The notes below the pieces were generated by a model, which was given only the letters and a program-made list of their open reading frames with translations, had not been told where the DNA came from and did no database searches. 64,000 bases of DNA, from assembly GCA_023052935.1 (NCBI GenBank), contig CM041292.1, forward strand, positions 117,176,936 to 117,240,935, read 5' to 3'. This stretch comes from Piezodorus guildinii. Its lineage: Eukaryota > Arthropoda > Insecta > Hemiptera > Pentatomidae. Position 1 is the stretch's first letter, and each line of letters starts with the position of its first letter. A program made the translations under genes and the position numbers. Below, in pieces: positions 9,847 through 20,914 of this stretch.

Positions 9847-10745
9847 TTGGGTTGATGCAAAATTAATGCAGGTTTCCTCTATTGCAATATCTTAATTCCA
9901 ATTGTGTAAACAAAGCTAATCCTAACATTGATCATTATTATACCAAAACAAACCTTATCTAATACCCTCTCTTTCACCATGAATTTGTTTAGTAAAATCG
10001 TTTTGTTCAGTGTGTTCAAAGGTCTTGAATCGAAAATGTCAAAGTGCGATTTTCGTCAAATTTATTTTTACGAATTTAAATTAGGGCGCAGCGCTGCGCA
10101 AACGGCTCGTAATATTAATGAAGTGTGGGGTCAGGGGGCTATTAATGAGTGCACGGTGCAGCGTTGGTTCCAGAAGTTTCGCAGAGGAGATTTCGACCTC
10201 GAAGACAAGGAAGGTCGGGGCCGTCATCTTGCTCTGGACAACGACCAGCTGAGGTCAAAAGTGGAAGAAGACCCAACCAAAACCACACGAGAAATGGCGG
10301 CGGAACTCGGAACTCAAAAATTGCAACGTCTTTGCCCAGCATTGATGAATCGGAAGGGGCCGATCCTGCTCCACGATAACACCAGACCACACGTTGCACA
10401 ACCAACGCTTCGACGACTGCACGAGTTGGGATACGAAGTTCTCCAACATCCGCCTTATTCACCTGACCTCTCTCCTACAGACTTCCACTTTTTCAGGCAT
10501 CTGGACAACTTTTTGAGGGAGAAAAATTTTCAAAACCAGGACGACATTGAAAATTCTTTTCGTGATTTCATTGAGTCCAGGGATTCGGATTTTTTTTCTG
10601 GTGGAATAAGAAAGCTTGTTGAACGTTGGCAAAAGTGCATTGATTCAGATGGAAATTATTTTGATTAAATATATATGGTTAAAGTAAAGATATGGCGTAT
10701 TTACAATACCTACTAAAAACCTGCATTAATTTTGCATCAACCCAA
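9847..10745 (+). mobile_element. Mariner, internally deleted, copy 1
   Basis: 899 bp with near-perfect terminal inverted repeats starting TTGGGTTGATGCAAAATTAA, flanked by TA on both sides (9845-9846 and 10746-10747). It encodes a deletion-shortened transposase. It is almost identical to the opposite-strand copy at 42676-43574: same length, same deletion point, identical non-coding ends. Confidence 0.95.
10036..10668 (+). pseudogene. Mariner transposase with internal deletion (Hsmar1/cecropia-like)
   Basis: The likely start is the methionine of MSKCDFRQIY at 10036; the frame is open from 9928. The 210-residue product keeps the N-terminal paired helix-turn-helix DNA-binding region (YEFKLGRSAAQTARNI, TVQRWFQKFRRGDFDLED) and the C-terminal half (LLHDN(T)RPHVAQ, HPPYSPDLSPTDFHFF). 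The full family length is about 345. The fusion ELGT/QKLQRL at about residue 92 marks loss of roughly 135 residues, including the C-D-E-K-W block with the first catalytic aspartate of the D,D34D triad. The second (HDN) and third (SPDLSPTD) aspartates remain. Wording is close to the cecropia subfamily that includes human Hsmar1/SETMAR. It cannot cut DNA but may still bind its ends. Confidence 0.93.
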
Positions 10746-11032
10746 TACCATTGGAAAGCTAAAAATTAAAAAAAAAACATTATCTTATATGCTAAGTTGT
10801 AAAAAGCAATGTAATGCGAGAAATAGGGCATATAGTTATTATTGATAATTATACGTGAATATTTGATATTGGTAGATTATTTAATCTAAATCATAAGTCC
10901 CTAACTAAACTGAATAAACGTTTTATTTAAATTAACTTCTCAATTTTTAAATTCTAGTTGATTTAATAGTATTTATATTGGTTTTAAAAGTAGAGGTAAG
11001 AGAAGGTCCTCTGTGGCCCGCACCATATTTTT

Positions 11033-12298
11033 TTGATGAAAGTTTCGATCATATATTGAAATATTGGTACATCTTGTATAATTTTTTACGAGCACTAATT
11101 ATTTGCTAATGCAGAGGTTGAAAAGTAGTTTGCGAATAAACGTGATTCCTAGATATTCCCTCTACTTTAGTGAACCCTCAAAAGCACTCACTTTCACGGA
11201 TTTTCAACTATCCCTTCGCCCACCGTGTAGTGCGGCTTTTAAGACGAAACAAAATTTAACATCCGATTTAATTTAGTTTATATACCACGCGAGACCCCCT
11301 CAACACCGTACAGCAGTAGTCAATGTTATTGATTATATCTCAAAACAGTTAGTTGTTGTTTTAATTTTTTTTTTTTTGTATTTATTTATTGGAATTTACA
11401 ACTGTGTAATGGAATACAACAAGTAAATTGGAATGAAATATAAAAAGGCATGAAACACATGTAGAGAAGCTTCCCAATGGAAGCACTCTAAAAATATTCT
11501 AAACTACAATAGAAGGTCTCGGGGCCATCTCCTTTTCAGTTTTAATTTTAAGGGCAAAAAACTGCTTATAGTTATTATCGTCCTCACGTCTTTCGAAAAA
11601 AAAAAAACAATACAAAAGAAAAAACGATTTACCAAAATGAAGATAGCAAAAAAAAAAAAAATGAAGAAAATAAAATAAAATATGATTATAATAATATCGA
11701 TAAATAATAAAAAATAAAGAAAAAATCTATGAATACGTAATAATGATAAAAAATCAATAACAAATAACAATAATAATAGTAATAATAAATACAAGATAAA
11801 ATAAAATATGAATATAACATAAATAATACAAAAATAAAATAAAGAAAGGAAAAAATAAATAAAATAATGATTTAAAAATTAAATAAATAAAATTAAATTT
11901 TCAGTTAAACTGTTAAAGTTAAAAAAACAAAAAACAGATAAGTTATATTTGCTGAAAGAAACGAATATCCATTATAAATTTAATAGTACTGTTAATAGCT
12001 TCTTCATTGTCGCTCAAAGCCTCAGAGACCTGGAGTGGTACGCCACATTTTTCAATTTCTCTCCTGTACCGTGGACAAAACAGTTCGTTATTGGCCTTAG
12101 TTGAAAGATTTAGGGTATATATCATATATCTCTTTTAAGGGCTTAATATTAAGTGGAGAACGGATGTCTCTTACGTTTAGCCATTTTCCCATAAAAGTCT
12201 ATAGTTGTGCTTCATTGTTGGGTCGGCTATCCCATCTTCTCCCAACAACTCCCTAATCGATCCTCTTTTGGTACCCCGGAGGAGGACAGAGATAAACG
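11033..12298. other. AT-rich, low-complexity stretch
   Basis: 11640-11900 is nearly pure A/T with AATAAA-like repeats. 11365-11500 has a TTTATTTATTGGAATTTACAAC phrase resembling 21205-21240, possibly a shared element end. No gene seen. Confidence 0.5.
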
Positions 12299-12360
12299 GG
12301 TACCCTCCTCCCATGTTCCCCTCCTCCCATCTACCCCTCCTCCCATCTACCCCTCCTAGA
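12299..12360. repeat. 16-bp tandem repeat (CCCTCCTCCCATCTAC)
   Basis: About 3.5 copies, pyrimidine-rich on the plus strand. Confidence 0.8.
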
Positions 12361-12959
12361 TAGGCACGCTAGGATTAGCTATTGTGCGTGTTGCCTACAA
12401 AGGGAGCAGCTGTAGCACCTTCCAGGACAGGGCGCATTCCCTCCCCCCTCCCTCCCCATCATCCCTCTCTATTCAATGCCACTTTAAACTATCTGTCAGG
12501 CAGCACAACTGTTCCAAAAGCTCTTCCCAACTATTGATTTTAGATATCGATATATTGGAAATATTCAGTTCATTGTTCGAAATAGAGTATTTTTAGGTAA
12601 AAGTAAAACCTTATAAATTCCATAAAATTATAATATTTCTCAACAGCAAAATTGTGCAAATGATATGTTAACGTGTATGTTTTATTTTAATTATTGTTTG
12701 ATAGGTCATACATTACATCATTATGCTCTAAAAGTTAATATTCTACAAACAATAAAATAATATAGATGGTGCTACCTTCACCAGTTCAACATATCTTGGA
12801 TGCAGAATCCAAGGCTCAATTAATAGGAAAATACATATTATCTTACTTAGCAGTATCCTATAACAGTGATAACAACTGCGTGACTATATTGATACATATA
12901 CACACCCACAACACACTAATAGTTCATTATAAAATAGTGAACAAAATTATTGATTCATG
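12361..12959. other. Unassigned
   Basis: A C/T-rich block at 12420-12480 and a 68-codon frame at 12766-12972 with no recognisable family. Nothing firmly supported. Confidence 0.4.
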
Positions 12960-13044
12960 TTCCAGCCTGTAGTCCACGAAGCATCCCAAACCAGCAACTG
13001 TAATTCAGGTGGGAGCCCCTGAGAACCCTAATTGTTATGGAGTT

Positions 13045-14129
13045 CTAGACCATCAAGTGCATATCCAGCAGCTGAATATCCTCGAAGAAACGCCTGCACC
13101 AAACGCCTCTCCAAGTTATGGTGATAGGGAGCACTCGGATATCGATGCTCGGCACCCCTAACTTCCGTCCAAGGGCCATCCGGCAGTCCAGGTCTAAGTA
13201 TTTTTCTCTTTTTAATCTATTCTAATGGGTAGTACTGGGATTGTCCCCAACGATCTGGATCTCGAGGATGTAGTTCCCAATCGGGGTTGAGCAGACCAGG
13301 TCCGGCATCCACCTCCTTCTACTCCCAGCAAAGGTCACCTTCTTAAGTACCCTGTATCCTTTCCTCTGGAGAGCCGCCTCGATGACATTGACCATGGCAT
13401 CATGTCGCTTCACCCTCCCTGCGTGTGATAGAAAGCAGTGCTGGATGACATGGCTCGCTGTTTCATAAGCGTCACAACCCGCTCTACATTTAATCTCCAA
13501 AAAGGCCCTCCGTCCTCTTGAGAGCCTTACTCTTGTGGCCAGGGCGTTAATGTGAGTTCGCACACTTTGGATAAATGTACGGCCAGTCACCGGAGCTCCA
13601 TAGTCGGCCAGCCAATGAGTGGATGAGGAACAGTTTTTGGATTCCCTCAATGCACTCCCATCCACGCTGTGATGCAACTTCGTTGCCAGAAGTTTTCTTC
13701 TCTCACTGCTTGAAACATTCGTTGGGTTAAATCCATTCTTGTGAGACTGGCTGACAGCTCTCTGATCGTTTCAGTGGTGGATTGAGTACCAAAGGCGGGC
13801 CTTGCAACTGGGCAGCCTGAATGTTCCATACGCAGCAGTCTAGTCAGCTTGATTGATGGAATGGTGAAAGAGAAGCTCGTTACGCCTAGTCCGTCCTCAG
13901 TACTGGGAGCATGGAAGTAATAAGTTGGTGTATCCTGAGGTAGCCGCAACCAGGATCTTATAGCGGCTCTCGTTAGTATATCCAACTTTCTTAACTCACT
14001 ATTTTTATATGGGCTTAATGTGAGGAGATGGATAAATTTCGAAATAAGAAAGGTCCTAAGAATCGATATGTTAATGTGTATGACTTTACTGCCTTTAGGT
14101 CTGTATGGCTGTCTAATCATTCCAATCAA
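13045..14129 (-). pseudogene. R2-like LINE, C-terminal region with restriction-like endonuclease
   Basis: Three successive minus-strand frames join. 14129-13647 gives the post-RT region (LRKLDILTRAAIRSWLRLP, FHAPSTEDGLGV, then I-x-L-x-R-L-L-R). 13677-13222 gives a CCHC finger, C-R-A-G-C...H-V-I-Q-H-C (near residues 66-83). It continues with the RHDAMV segment, RRRWMPDLV, and ILEIQIV. The last frame (to the stop at 13045) gives GVPSIDIRVLPITITWRGVW. The CCHC finger, R-H-D and P-D...E-x-x are the signatures of the restriction-like endonuclease of R2-group non-LTR elements. Frameshifts near 13670 and 13220 and an early stop make it dead. No 28S rDNA is seen at its end, so this is either an ectopic copy or a relative without rDNA specificity. 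Confidence 0.85.
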
Positions 14130-14392
14130 ATAAAAGCTAGTTAAATGCAGTATAAATTAATCTATCATACCTATAGTCAAAAGATGATTAGTTTCTATGA
14201 TACAGGTAGGGATAAAGCTATAATTAATTTATTACTTTTTTTTTCTTGAAACTTTTACGTTTATTCAAACCAATATCAAAATTGGTTTATGTTTTACTTT
14301 ATTTTGGTAACTAACAGATGTACAAATGTCTAAAAATACCACTCAAATTAAAATAGTTAATTGCAGTATACAGTAGTTTATTACAACAAAGA
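14085..14392 (-). repeat. Dispersed repeat Y, two adjacent antisense copies
   Basis: On the minus strand 14392-14231 reads AATAAACTACTGTATACTGC, TTTGAGTGGTA, TTAGACA, GTTACC(A)AAATAAAGTAAAAC. 14215-14085 is a weaker copy. The same order appears on the plus strand at 15285-15400 and 23576-23722. Non-coding; may be a SINE or LINE tail. Confidence 0.6.
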
Positions 14393-14579
14393 AACATACA
14401 TGCCAACTCAGGAACAGTTATCTAATAGATTAGCAATCCATTCTAGCTAGAGTGAAAAGGTCGATGTTCATTCTGTGAAACCACAACTAAACTAATTCAA
14501 ACCGGTTTCCAACCAATTTTGTTTGACTCTATTTTGCTTACAAATGATTATTTATTATTGAAGAGTATTATTACTAATA

Positions 14580-14935
14580 ATTATTTAATACTAGCTGATC
14601 CGACAGACTATGTTCTATTTTAGATATGTTTTAGCGAAATAAGTCAAGCCGTTCACGTGTGATGCGATCACCAAGCGAAAAAAAGATTCATTTTTATATT
14701 TATAGAAAGAGAGATTATTATTACCATATAAAATTTAAAAAAATAAAACCTATCAAACTAACTTTTCTCATTTTTTCTTTCATCCTTCAGATCCTTCTCC
14801 TGACTGCTATAAAAACTAAAATTAATCAGCAAAATCGGTTAGGCTGTTCACGCGTGATGCGACCACCAAGGGAAAAGGCGATTTATTTTTATATATATCG
14901 ATATCCAGTGATATTTTAAATTATACATTATTAAT
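14580..14935 (+). repeat. Two RTE-type LINE 3' tails in tandem
   Basis: It starts ACTAGCTGATCCGACAGAC, a phrase common at insect RTE-like 3' regions. The block (AAGCCGTTCACGTGTGATGCG, ACCAAGC/GGAAAA, then ATTTTTATATATA) occurs twice, at about 14640-14710 and 14838-14905. No coding sequence remains. Confidence 0.6.
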
Positions 14936-14964
14936 TTTTGTTTTATTTACTTATTCATTTAAAG

Positions 14965-15131
14965 TCAGTTTTATGTTACTGTAGCTAATCGGACAATGCT
15001 GAGTGGAGTCCTAAATTTTGCCTATTGAAGTTTTATTAGGATTGGATCTTTAACGAGTACCTGACATCAAACAGGATCGGGACCACCATTTTACGTCTCC
15101 TCCTCCATTTTTTACTCCCATTGTTTTTTTT
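14965..15131 (-). repeat. SINE family C, copy 1 (tail only)
   Basis: Matches the body and 3' end of family C (minus-strand GGATAGGCAAAATTTAGGAC-like phrase and CCATAGTAGC-like end). The tRNA-like head is missing. Confidence 0.75.
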
Positions 15132-15284
15132 AACATTTTATTGATATTTATAACTGTATAGTCTTTCTACGAAGATAATTTTTATTTGTTTTAACTGATT
15201 TTAAGTTTTATTGCAGTAGATGGACATACCGATAGTTCATTTATGGACATACCGTCTTCTTCTGTTTTTCGTATAATTTCCAAT

Positions 15285-15400
15285 ATTTCTTAATGAAGAT
15301 AGTGGATAATAAACTACTTTATAGAGCGTATAATATGAATAGAATATGAGTGGTACTAGACCACTGTAAGTCAACTAGTTACCAAGATAAAGTAAAACCG
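15285..15400 (+). repeat. Dispersed repeat Y, copy
   Basis: Contains AATAAACTACT, GAGTGGTACTAGACCA and AAGATAAAGTAAAACC in the family order. Confidence 0.55.
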
Positions 15401-15454
15401 AAATCATATTTTTTTTTAAATGACTACTGATCAAGTAATCTTAGATTTATTTGT

Positions 15455-15775
15455 ATCAGTACCATAGAAACTACTCTACCTACGAAGATTTTCGAGACAG
15501 AAGCAAGCTACAGGCTGAGAAAAGAGGGTTTGTATTATTGCTGGGACTTTATTGAGCACTGCCCGGAGCAAGGTGTGCTTAGCTAAGTGTGACACGCACA
15601 CGTCCAATTGAAAATAAACAAAGGGCAGGCCTTGAACCCTCCTGCGGCTTGATGTGCCCAGTCGCGGGAGTCGATATGTCCCCGTCGCCTCCAACTCCAC
15701 TCTCAATCGTTTTCACCACCTCTGCTTAGCAATGCAAACTATAATTATTGTCAAGATAAGATAATTTTTTCTTCA
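15455..15775. other. GC-richer unassigned block
   Basis: 15476-15706 is clearly richer in G/C than its surroundings and open for 76 codons on minus, but no family is recognised. The minus strand holds an AATAAA at about 15553. Possibly a terminal piece of an unrecognised element. Confidence 0.35.
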
Positions 15776-16922
15776 TTGTCCTAGGATCTGATTTTATAGA
15801 AGAAAATAAACTTTACATTTACATATTTACTAATTGACAAAATATTTACAAATGATTTCGGATGAGACATCCTTACAATCAGCAAAGTGTTTTGTTCATT
15901 TGGTAATTATAATCTATTAGCCTAAATGACTAAATATGTGGTGAAATTAAAATGATATTGTATATGGTTCTAGGAAAAACCATACAAAAAACCTTCAAAT
16001 AAAAACGGATAAAGTAATTGAAAATATAAAATTTAAAAATAAAAAAAAACTACCTTAAGTTAGCAACACATATTTAGTTCTTTTATGATTGTAGTGATTC
16101 AGAGAAGTTTTCGAATTACTGATTTTCTTTACTAAAGGATTTTTGGAGAATGGTGTTTTACTAAAGTAAGAAGCTGTTTGAGTATGGACAAATTGTTTAA
16201 CCGTAGGAAGCTGCAAGTCCTGGAGCATAGATGATATTTTCATGTAGCGGGAGTAATTGTTAATTATCCGCATTGATAGATTTTGAATTCTTTCAAATTT
16301 TTGGTAATTATTTAAACAGGTTGAGCTCCAGACTGGCGAGGCGTGTGTAATTAACGGGCGGATAACTGATTTATATATTAGTAATTTGTTATGAGGGCTG
16401 AAATGGGATTTTTTGTTGAAGTATGGGAACATTTTATATATTCATTTTTGGCTTTATCGATTTTTCTGATGATATGATCTGTGAAAGTAAGAGATTTGTC
16501 TAATGTTAGACCTAAGTACTGTTCGGATTTTGACCATGGGATGGGAGCTGAAATTATGTTGATTTGGTGTTTTATTCGAGAACGACGTTTAGTGAAAAGG
16601 ATGGTTTCAGATTTGGCGGGATTAATTTTCAATCTCCATTTTATGCAATATTTGTTAAATTTTTTAAAGTATTGTTGAAGGCGATTAACTATGGTATCCA
16701 TGCGGTTTGATGAAGTACAGTGCTGTGCCATCGGCGTATAAGGACCTCATCACAAATGGATGGCTCGGTAGGTCGGAAATGAACAAATTAAATAGAATTT
16801 GAGATAAGCAAGAGCCTTGGGGAAGAATCGCTGAGATGGGGAGTGTATCGGAGGTAAATGTGGCAACTTGAATATAAAACTGTCTATTTGATAAATATGA
16901 GTGAATGATGTGAATCAGTCTG
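15776..16922 (-). pseudogene. Jockey-like LINE, RT palm/thumb and 3' end
   Basis: Minus-strand reading from about 16915: a segment ending LPQGSCLSQILFNLFISDL (RT motif B/4), then RSLYADGTAL at about 16735, the active-site box with its second Asp changed to Gly (YADD to YADG). A frameshift follows, then LKINPAKSETILFTK and YLGLTLDKSLTFTDHI. A second shift near 16400 leads to the thumb and C-terminal region (KLLIYKSVIRPLITHASPVW, SMLQDLQLPTVKQFVHTQTA) and a stop at 16055. The non-coding 3' end runs to about 15776. A homologous 3' part lies at 47500-48030. The 5' end is cut by repeat X copy 3. Confidence 0.85.
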
Positions 16923-16923
16923 A

Positions 16924-17113
16924 TTTTACTTTCACTTATTTATGTATGAAATATATAGTAAGGGAAACTGTTGCGATCGAGCAAATTTTATAATTTAAAT
17001 TTTCAACGTAAGTAAACGTTTTTTAGAGTCCCTCAAGTCTAAATAACCAAGTGGTGAGAAAATATCTGTGTGCTAAGTCTAGCAAGAAAAAGTTAAGTCC
17101 TACAAAGAGTACC
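16924..17113 (+). repeat. Repeat X, copy 3 (5' fragment)
   Basis: Starts TACTTTCACTTATTTATG, then GAAATATATAGTAAGGGAAA, TTGCGATCG, and a diverged TTTTTAGAGTCCCTCAAGTC. Abuts the jockey-like relic. Confidence 0.8.
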
Positions 17114-17834
17114 ACTATCATTGAAATAAGAAAAATATATGGATAAAAATGTTTCCTTCCCCTATGAGGCGGCTGATTATTGTATAATCAGCCTATGGAG
17201 TACTTTGGTGTAGATGTTAATAATTGCTGAAATGGTAAAATATTGAATTATTTTGAATGGGTTTAATTTTTAGATACTTTACAGTACCTAACCGACTAAA
17301 ATAATACCTTCACACTGACCATTTATGGAGTAACTGAAAAACAATAACGAAAACTATTCACTGTTAAAATACCATTAACTGAAAAATTTGGAAAAAACGT
17401 AAATGATACAAAAGATAGGTAAAGGGTTAGGAATAAAAAGGGTATTATGATTTAATCATAACAATGACAAAGGAAGAAAACGAGCATCAAGGCAATAAAA
17501 AAAATGTTACGTTAGAATAACTCAAACATATTAACATAGTAAGAACTAAGTTTGTTCTTAAATATTTATTGGCATTATTACATACACTAATATAAAGGAA
17601 GATTCATTTGTATTTTTCTAAAAATATGAATATTAGTTTATTACACACATATACAGTTATATATTTATTCATAATCACATATAAAAAGATAAAGTTAAAG
17701 TTATATGTAACATGTCGGAGATTATACGAGAAAGACTATTATCTACGTCACCGTTGCAATGTATTCATATAATACAATGTATCGTTCCTTAAAGTATTGG
17801 AGAAAAAGTTTATATTTCCTTTAATAAAATAAAC
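17114..17834. other. AT-rich spacer, nothing recognised
   Basis: No repeat copy or coding signal supported. Confidence 0.5.
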
Positions 17835-18084
17835 TACTTCTACAACGGGCTTGGGCTGACATGCAATTGGGTGATTAGCTCGAGATTACACTCACTCGCA
17901 AGGTTATTCCCCATTTTCGGGTACCCACCTAATAGAGGCTGGGTGTACACCAGGAGGATCGCCATATCACACGATCGCCTCACTGCTAAAGTAACAGAAT
18001 AAATCGACTTCTGCCACATCCGAGATTCGTACCTGGGACCTGCCGAACAGACCAGTGCACTGTCCATTGGACCACGACGCTACC
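17835..18084 (-). repeat. tRNA-derived SINE family A, copy 1
   Basis: The minus-strand head reads GTAGCGTCGTGGTCCAATGG with an A-box-like GTGGTCCAATGG, and a B-box-like GGTACGAATCTCGG about 40 nt on. A GTGGCAGAA...TTTATTCTG body and a GGGTACCC block follow. Homologous to 23195-23491 and 48659-48790. Confidence 0.85.
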
Positions 18085-18388
18085 CAAATTCACTCCGACC
18101 TATTTAAAAAAAAATCTAAATTAAATACATTTCAAGAATGATTAATAAATAATTTTAAAATAGTATGTTTGGTACCCAATAAAAGTGTTGGATGCCGAAA
18201 ATATATTGCGCAGAACTCTTCTCTGTGCTGCTTTGCTGGTCATGGCTAGCCTTGCGCCTTGCAGCTCCGCTTCCGTTTTCAATTAGATCAGGTCGGCTGT
18301 GAAATGGCGCAAGCAACAGCTGGTCGTTGGGGAAGCGATCTCTCTCAAGATAATGCCTCAACATATATTACCTATGTCCTGCTCCCAG

Positions 18389-18480
18389 AGGCTTATCTAC
18401 AATTAATAGGTGACCCTTATGAGCAAGATAAGTTGCAAGTTCGGAAGCAGAGACATGTTACTTTTCGTGAAGAGCTCATG
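18389..18480 (+). CDS. Possible isolated exon, unknown host protein
   Basis: A 92-bp stretch reads EAYLQLIGDPYEQDKL, QVRKQRHVTFREELM. It is preceded by a pyrimidine-rich TGTCCTGCTCCCAG (acceptor AG at 18387-18388) and followed by GTATAA (donor at 18481). The residue mix is soluble-protein-like, and R-H-V-T-F resembles a PP1-docking RVxF motif. The frame stays open upstream to 18259, so a longer ORF is also possible. No family recognised. The minus strand is also open across part of this block, which weakens the case. It could equally be a fragment of an unrecognised element. Confidence 0.25.
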
Positions 18481-18699
18481 GTATAATAACAAAGATTTTA
18501 AATTAGCAATTTTAAAGAAAAACCTGAAAACAATGAAAAATAATTTTACTAACAAAAATCAAACTAATAATTACATTATTATTCAATGTGTGTTAAACTG
18601 TCAAAAATTCAATGTTTAATTTTAGGGTTGATATTTTAATTTCACCGATAAATATTTTATTACCCTCTTATTGTATTGAATAAATACTTCTTCTTCTAC

Positions 18700-18989
18700 C
18701 AGTGGTGCGACAGGCCGTGTAGGCCCTGGGTCTCGCGGTGTAAATTCTTACGAGTTTACACTCACGTTTGACGATACAATTTTTAGTGTAGGGTCATCAC
18801 TCCCTACGACTAATTTTGTGAGTGGCCACCCCACCCTTTGGCTGACGGGTCTCACATACCCGGGGGAGAGGTTGTGAGTTAATCCCCATTTTTTTACATC
18901 CTTATAATAGCCCCACCGGGACTGGGATTCGAACTCAGAACCTGTAGCATGAGAGACTAGCGCGCTAGCCACTCAGCCACGGGGTCCCC
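18700..18989 (-). repeat. tRNA-derived SINE family B, copy 1
   Basis: The minus-strand head CCGTGGCTGAGTGGCTAGCG carries a good A box (GTGGCTGAGTGG) and the B box GAGTTCGAATCCC. The body has CCCATTTTT... and GTAGGGAGTGATGACCCTAC. This is the best-preserved family B copy here. Confidence 0.9.
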
Positions 18990-19100
18990 ACTATAAATAT
19001 TTTATTAACCCTCTTATTGTATTGAATAAATAAGTAATTAAAAATTTACGTGTAGATGTAACATTCGAATACAATTTTGAAGATATTAAAGTGCCTTGAA

Positions 19101-19102
<2 letters not shown>

Positions 19103-19180
<78 letters not shown>
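19103..19180. repeat. (AT)n microsatellite
   Basis: About 39 uninterrupted AT dinucleotides. Confidence 0.98.
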
Positions 19181-19183
<3 letters not shown>

Positions 19184-19317
19184 ATGTTAATTGAGTTAAT
19201 GTCGAAAAAAATGGTTTGGTTTTTGGTTGGGAGAGGGGGAGGAGGGAGGGAGGCGACATCTGAAGTTTTTCTCGTATGCACTATAATATGTTCAAAATTG
19301 TATTCAAAACAATATTC

Positions 19318-20047
19318 AAAGTGTGTATGGCGATGAAGTCTTAGGAGAAAGCATCGTCCGTAATTGGTTTGCTCGGTTCAGAACCTAACATTTTGACTTG
19401 AAAGGCGCAGAGGGCTTGGATCATCCTTCAACTATTGATGATGGCAAATGTGATCCCTCATCCACCCTATTCACCAGACCTCAACCCAACAGATTTTCAC
19501 CTATTTCGGGCCCTTTAAAAGTCTCTTAACAGGAATCACCATAATCGTTCGAGGACTGCAAAACGCACGTAGAGGAGTTTATTGTGCCAAAATCTAAGAA
19601 GCTATCGGAGGGCGGAATTAAAAAATTATCTGAAATATGGCAACATGTAATATATCAAAATAGGTCATACAGAATTGTTTTTGAATTCATTTAACGTCAC
19701 TTTATGCTACTATGGCTAATCGAACCACGCTATAATGGGAGTCTTAAATTTTGCCTATCCAGGTTTTATTAGAATAGGGATCTTTGATCTCTGACAGCTC
19801 GGGACCACCTTTTTACTTTTCCTCCAAAGGACGGCATAACTAAATTTTTTTTACTCCCGTTAATAAATCCTAGGACCACCTGCAGGTTTGAACCGGTGAA
19901 CTTTGGCATAGAATGCTTTTATGCTAGCCACTATGCTATAGGTGACCCCCATGTCATATATAATTGATTAAAAATATATACATGAATAAGAAGGTTTTAT
20001 GTAAATCACCAGTAAAAAACTCTCCGAACTTATTTTACAACCCAATA
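19318..20047 (+). pseudogene. Decayed mariner, split by a SINE
   Basis: Reading gives VYGDEVLGESIVRNWFARF plus a following HFDLKGAEG (the helix-turn-helix end of mariner transposase). An internal deletion follows, then HPPYSPDLNPTDFHLFR with the third catalytic aspartate, and a shifted C-terminus EEFIVPKSKKLSEGGIKK. It has stops and frameshifts throughout. A family C SINE lies inside at 19692-19952. The right end TTATTTTACAACCCAATATA looks like a mariner terminus. The subfamily differs from the 899-bp copies. Confidence 0.8.
19692..19952 (-). repeat. tRNA-derived SINE family C, copy 2
   Basis: The minus-strand head GGTCACCTATAGCATAGTGG and the B-box region GGTTCAAACCTGCAGG are followed by TCCTAGGATTT, the GGATAGGCAAAATTTA phrase and an end ACTTTATG.../GACGTTAAA. 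Inserted in the decayed mariner. Confidence 0.88.
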
Positions 20048-20914
20048 TACTGAAAGAAAAAAATACACCAATATGAAGGAATCATATGATATTGACACTC
20101 CCTGACCTCACCGACAGGCACAAAGAATGGGGTCAGGTGGATTTGAAATTAAAATATAGGCAGGGGTCAGTTACACGCGACCGATACTTTTCTAACCACA
20201 TCTTCCTGGTCACCGCAGTCGTGGGTCTTTGAATGATGGATCGGATTTTCGATAAGAATTCTATTTAAAATCTGTTGTGATTTATTATCTGACCAAAAAT
20301 ATTAGTTAATAAAAGACTAATAATAAATGAATTAGAGTAACTTGACCGACTAATGCTTGGCAAATATTTTGTTTGATTATTTAAAGTGTATTAAAAATAC
20401 AACTATCATGTGCTCTATTTGAGTAATATTTTAATAAAAATATTTTAATTTTTAAATATTAAAAATATTTTAAGTGAAAGAACGAAGTGGAGGACGTGCT
20501 ACAGAAAATGAATATAAATTGGTGTAAGATGGTCTACAACGGGAGAGAATGAAGAGTCGGAAGAGAAGTTCACACAGGACCGTAGCTCCAAAAATAAAAA
20601 TTGCGAGTAACACACGATTTTGAATTACTTCGGCTTTTAAAACCAGTTTAAGAACTAGTAAATAAACTTAAATTTAAAAATTTCAAAGTACAAAATACAT
20701 CCCTGACATGACTCGGCGTAGGCTGAAAAAGAGTTGGATTGGGGCCTCCTAGACCGAAATAATAGTTTCTTTTTGAATTTCAGGAGGATGCACCGCTGGG
20801 TGTTGTCTCCCTCATGTCTGACCATGATATGTTTCCTTGTTTATAAAATTGAACCCATTTGCTTATAGTTTATATTTAATATATTAAGTTAAAGTTTATA
20901 TATATATATATATA
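20048..20914. other. Unassigned
   Basis: 20095-20260 is GC-richer and reads loosely like a LINE C-terminus (GQVDLKLKYRQGSVTRDRYF) but too weakly to assign. The rest is AT-rich. Confidence 0.4.

Larger units (their letters stand above)
9222..11032 (+). repeat. Repeat X, copy 2, split by a mariner element
   Basis: X sequence runs 9222-9846 and resumes at 10746-11032. The start shows the family hairpin CTATATATGAAATATATAG and the text TAAGGGAAAGCATTGCGATCG. The end is GGTAAGAGAAGGTCCTCTG followed by GCCCGCACCA. Removing the mariner and one TA restores the family phrase before CCATTGGAAAGC. Confidence 0.9.

Noticed and set aside
10142..10462. 106-codon minus-strand ORF (and its twin at 42959-43279)
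   Set aside because: Shadow of the mariner transposase on the opposite strand, present in both copies only because the element is.
11504..11794. 96-codon ORF rich in Leu, Ile and Phe
   Set aside because: Antisense reading of an A-rich low-complexity tract.
12299..12360. CRISPR-like array
   Set aside because: A simple 16-bp tandem repeat without spacers, in an animal genome.
12766..12972. 68-codon ORF
   Set aside because: The first half looks protein-like, but there is no family, no clear donor, and it decays into CA/TA simple sequence.
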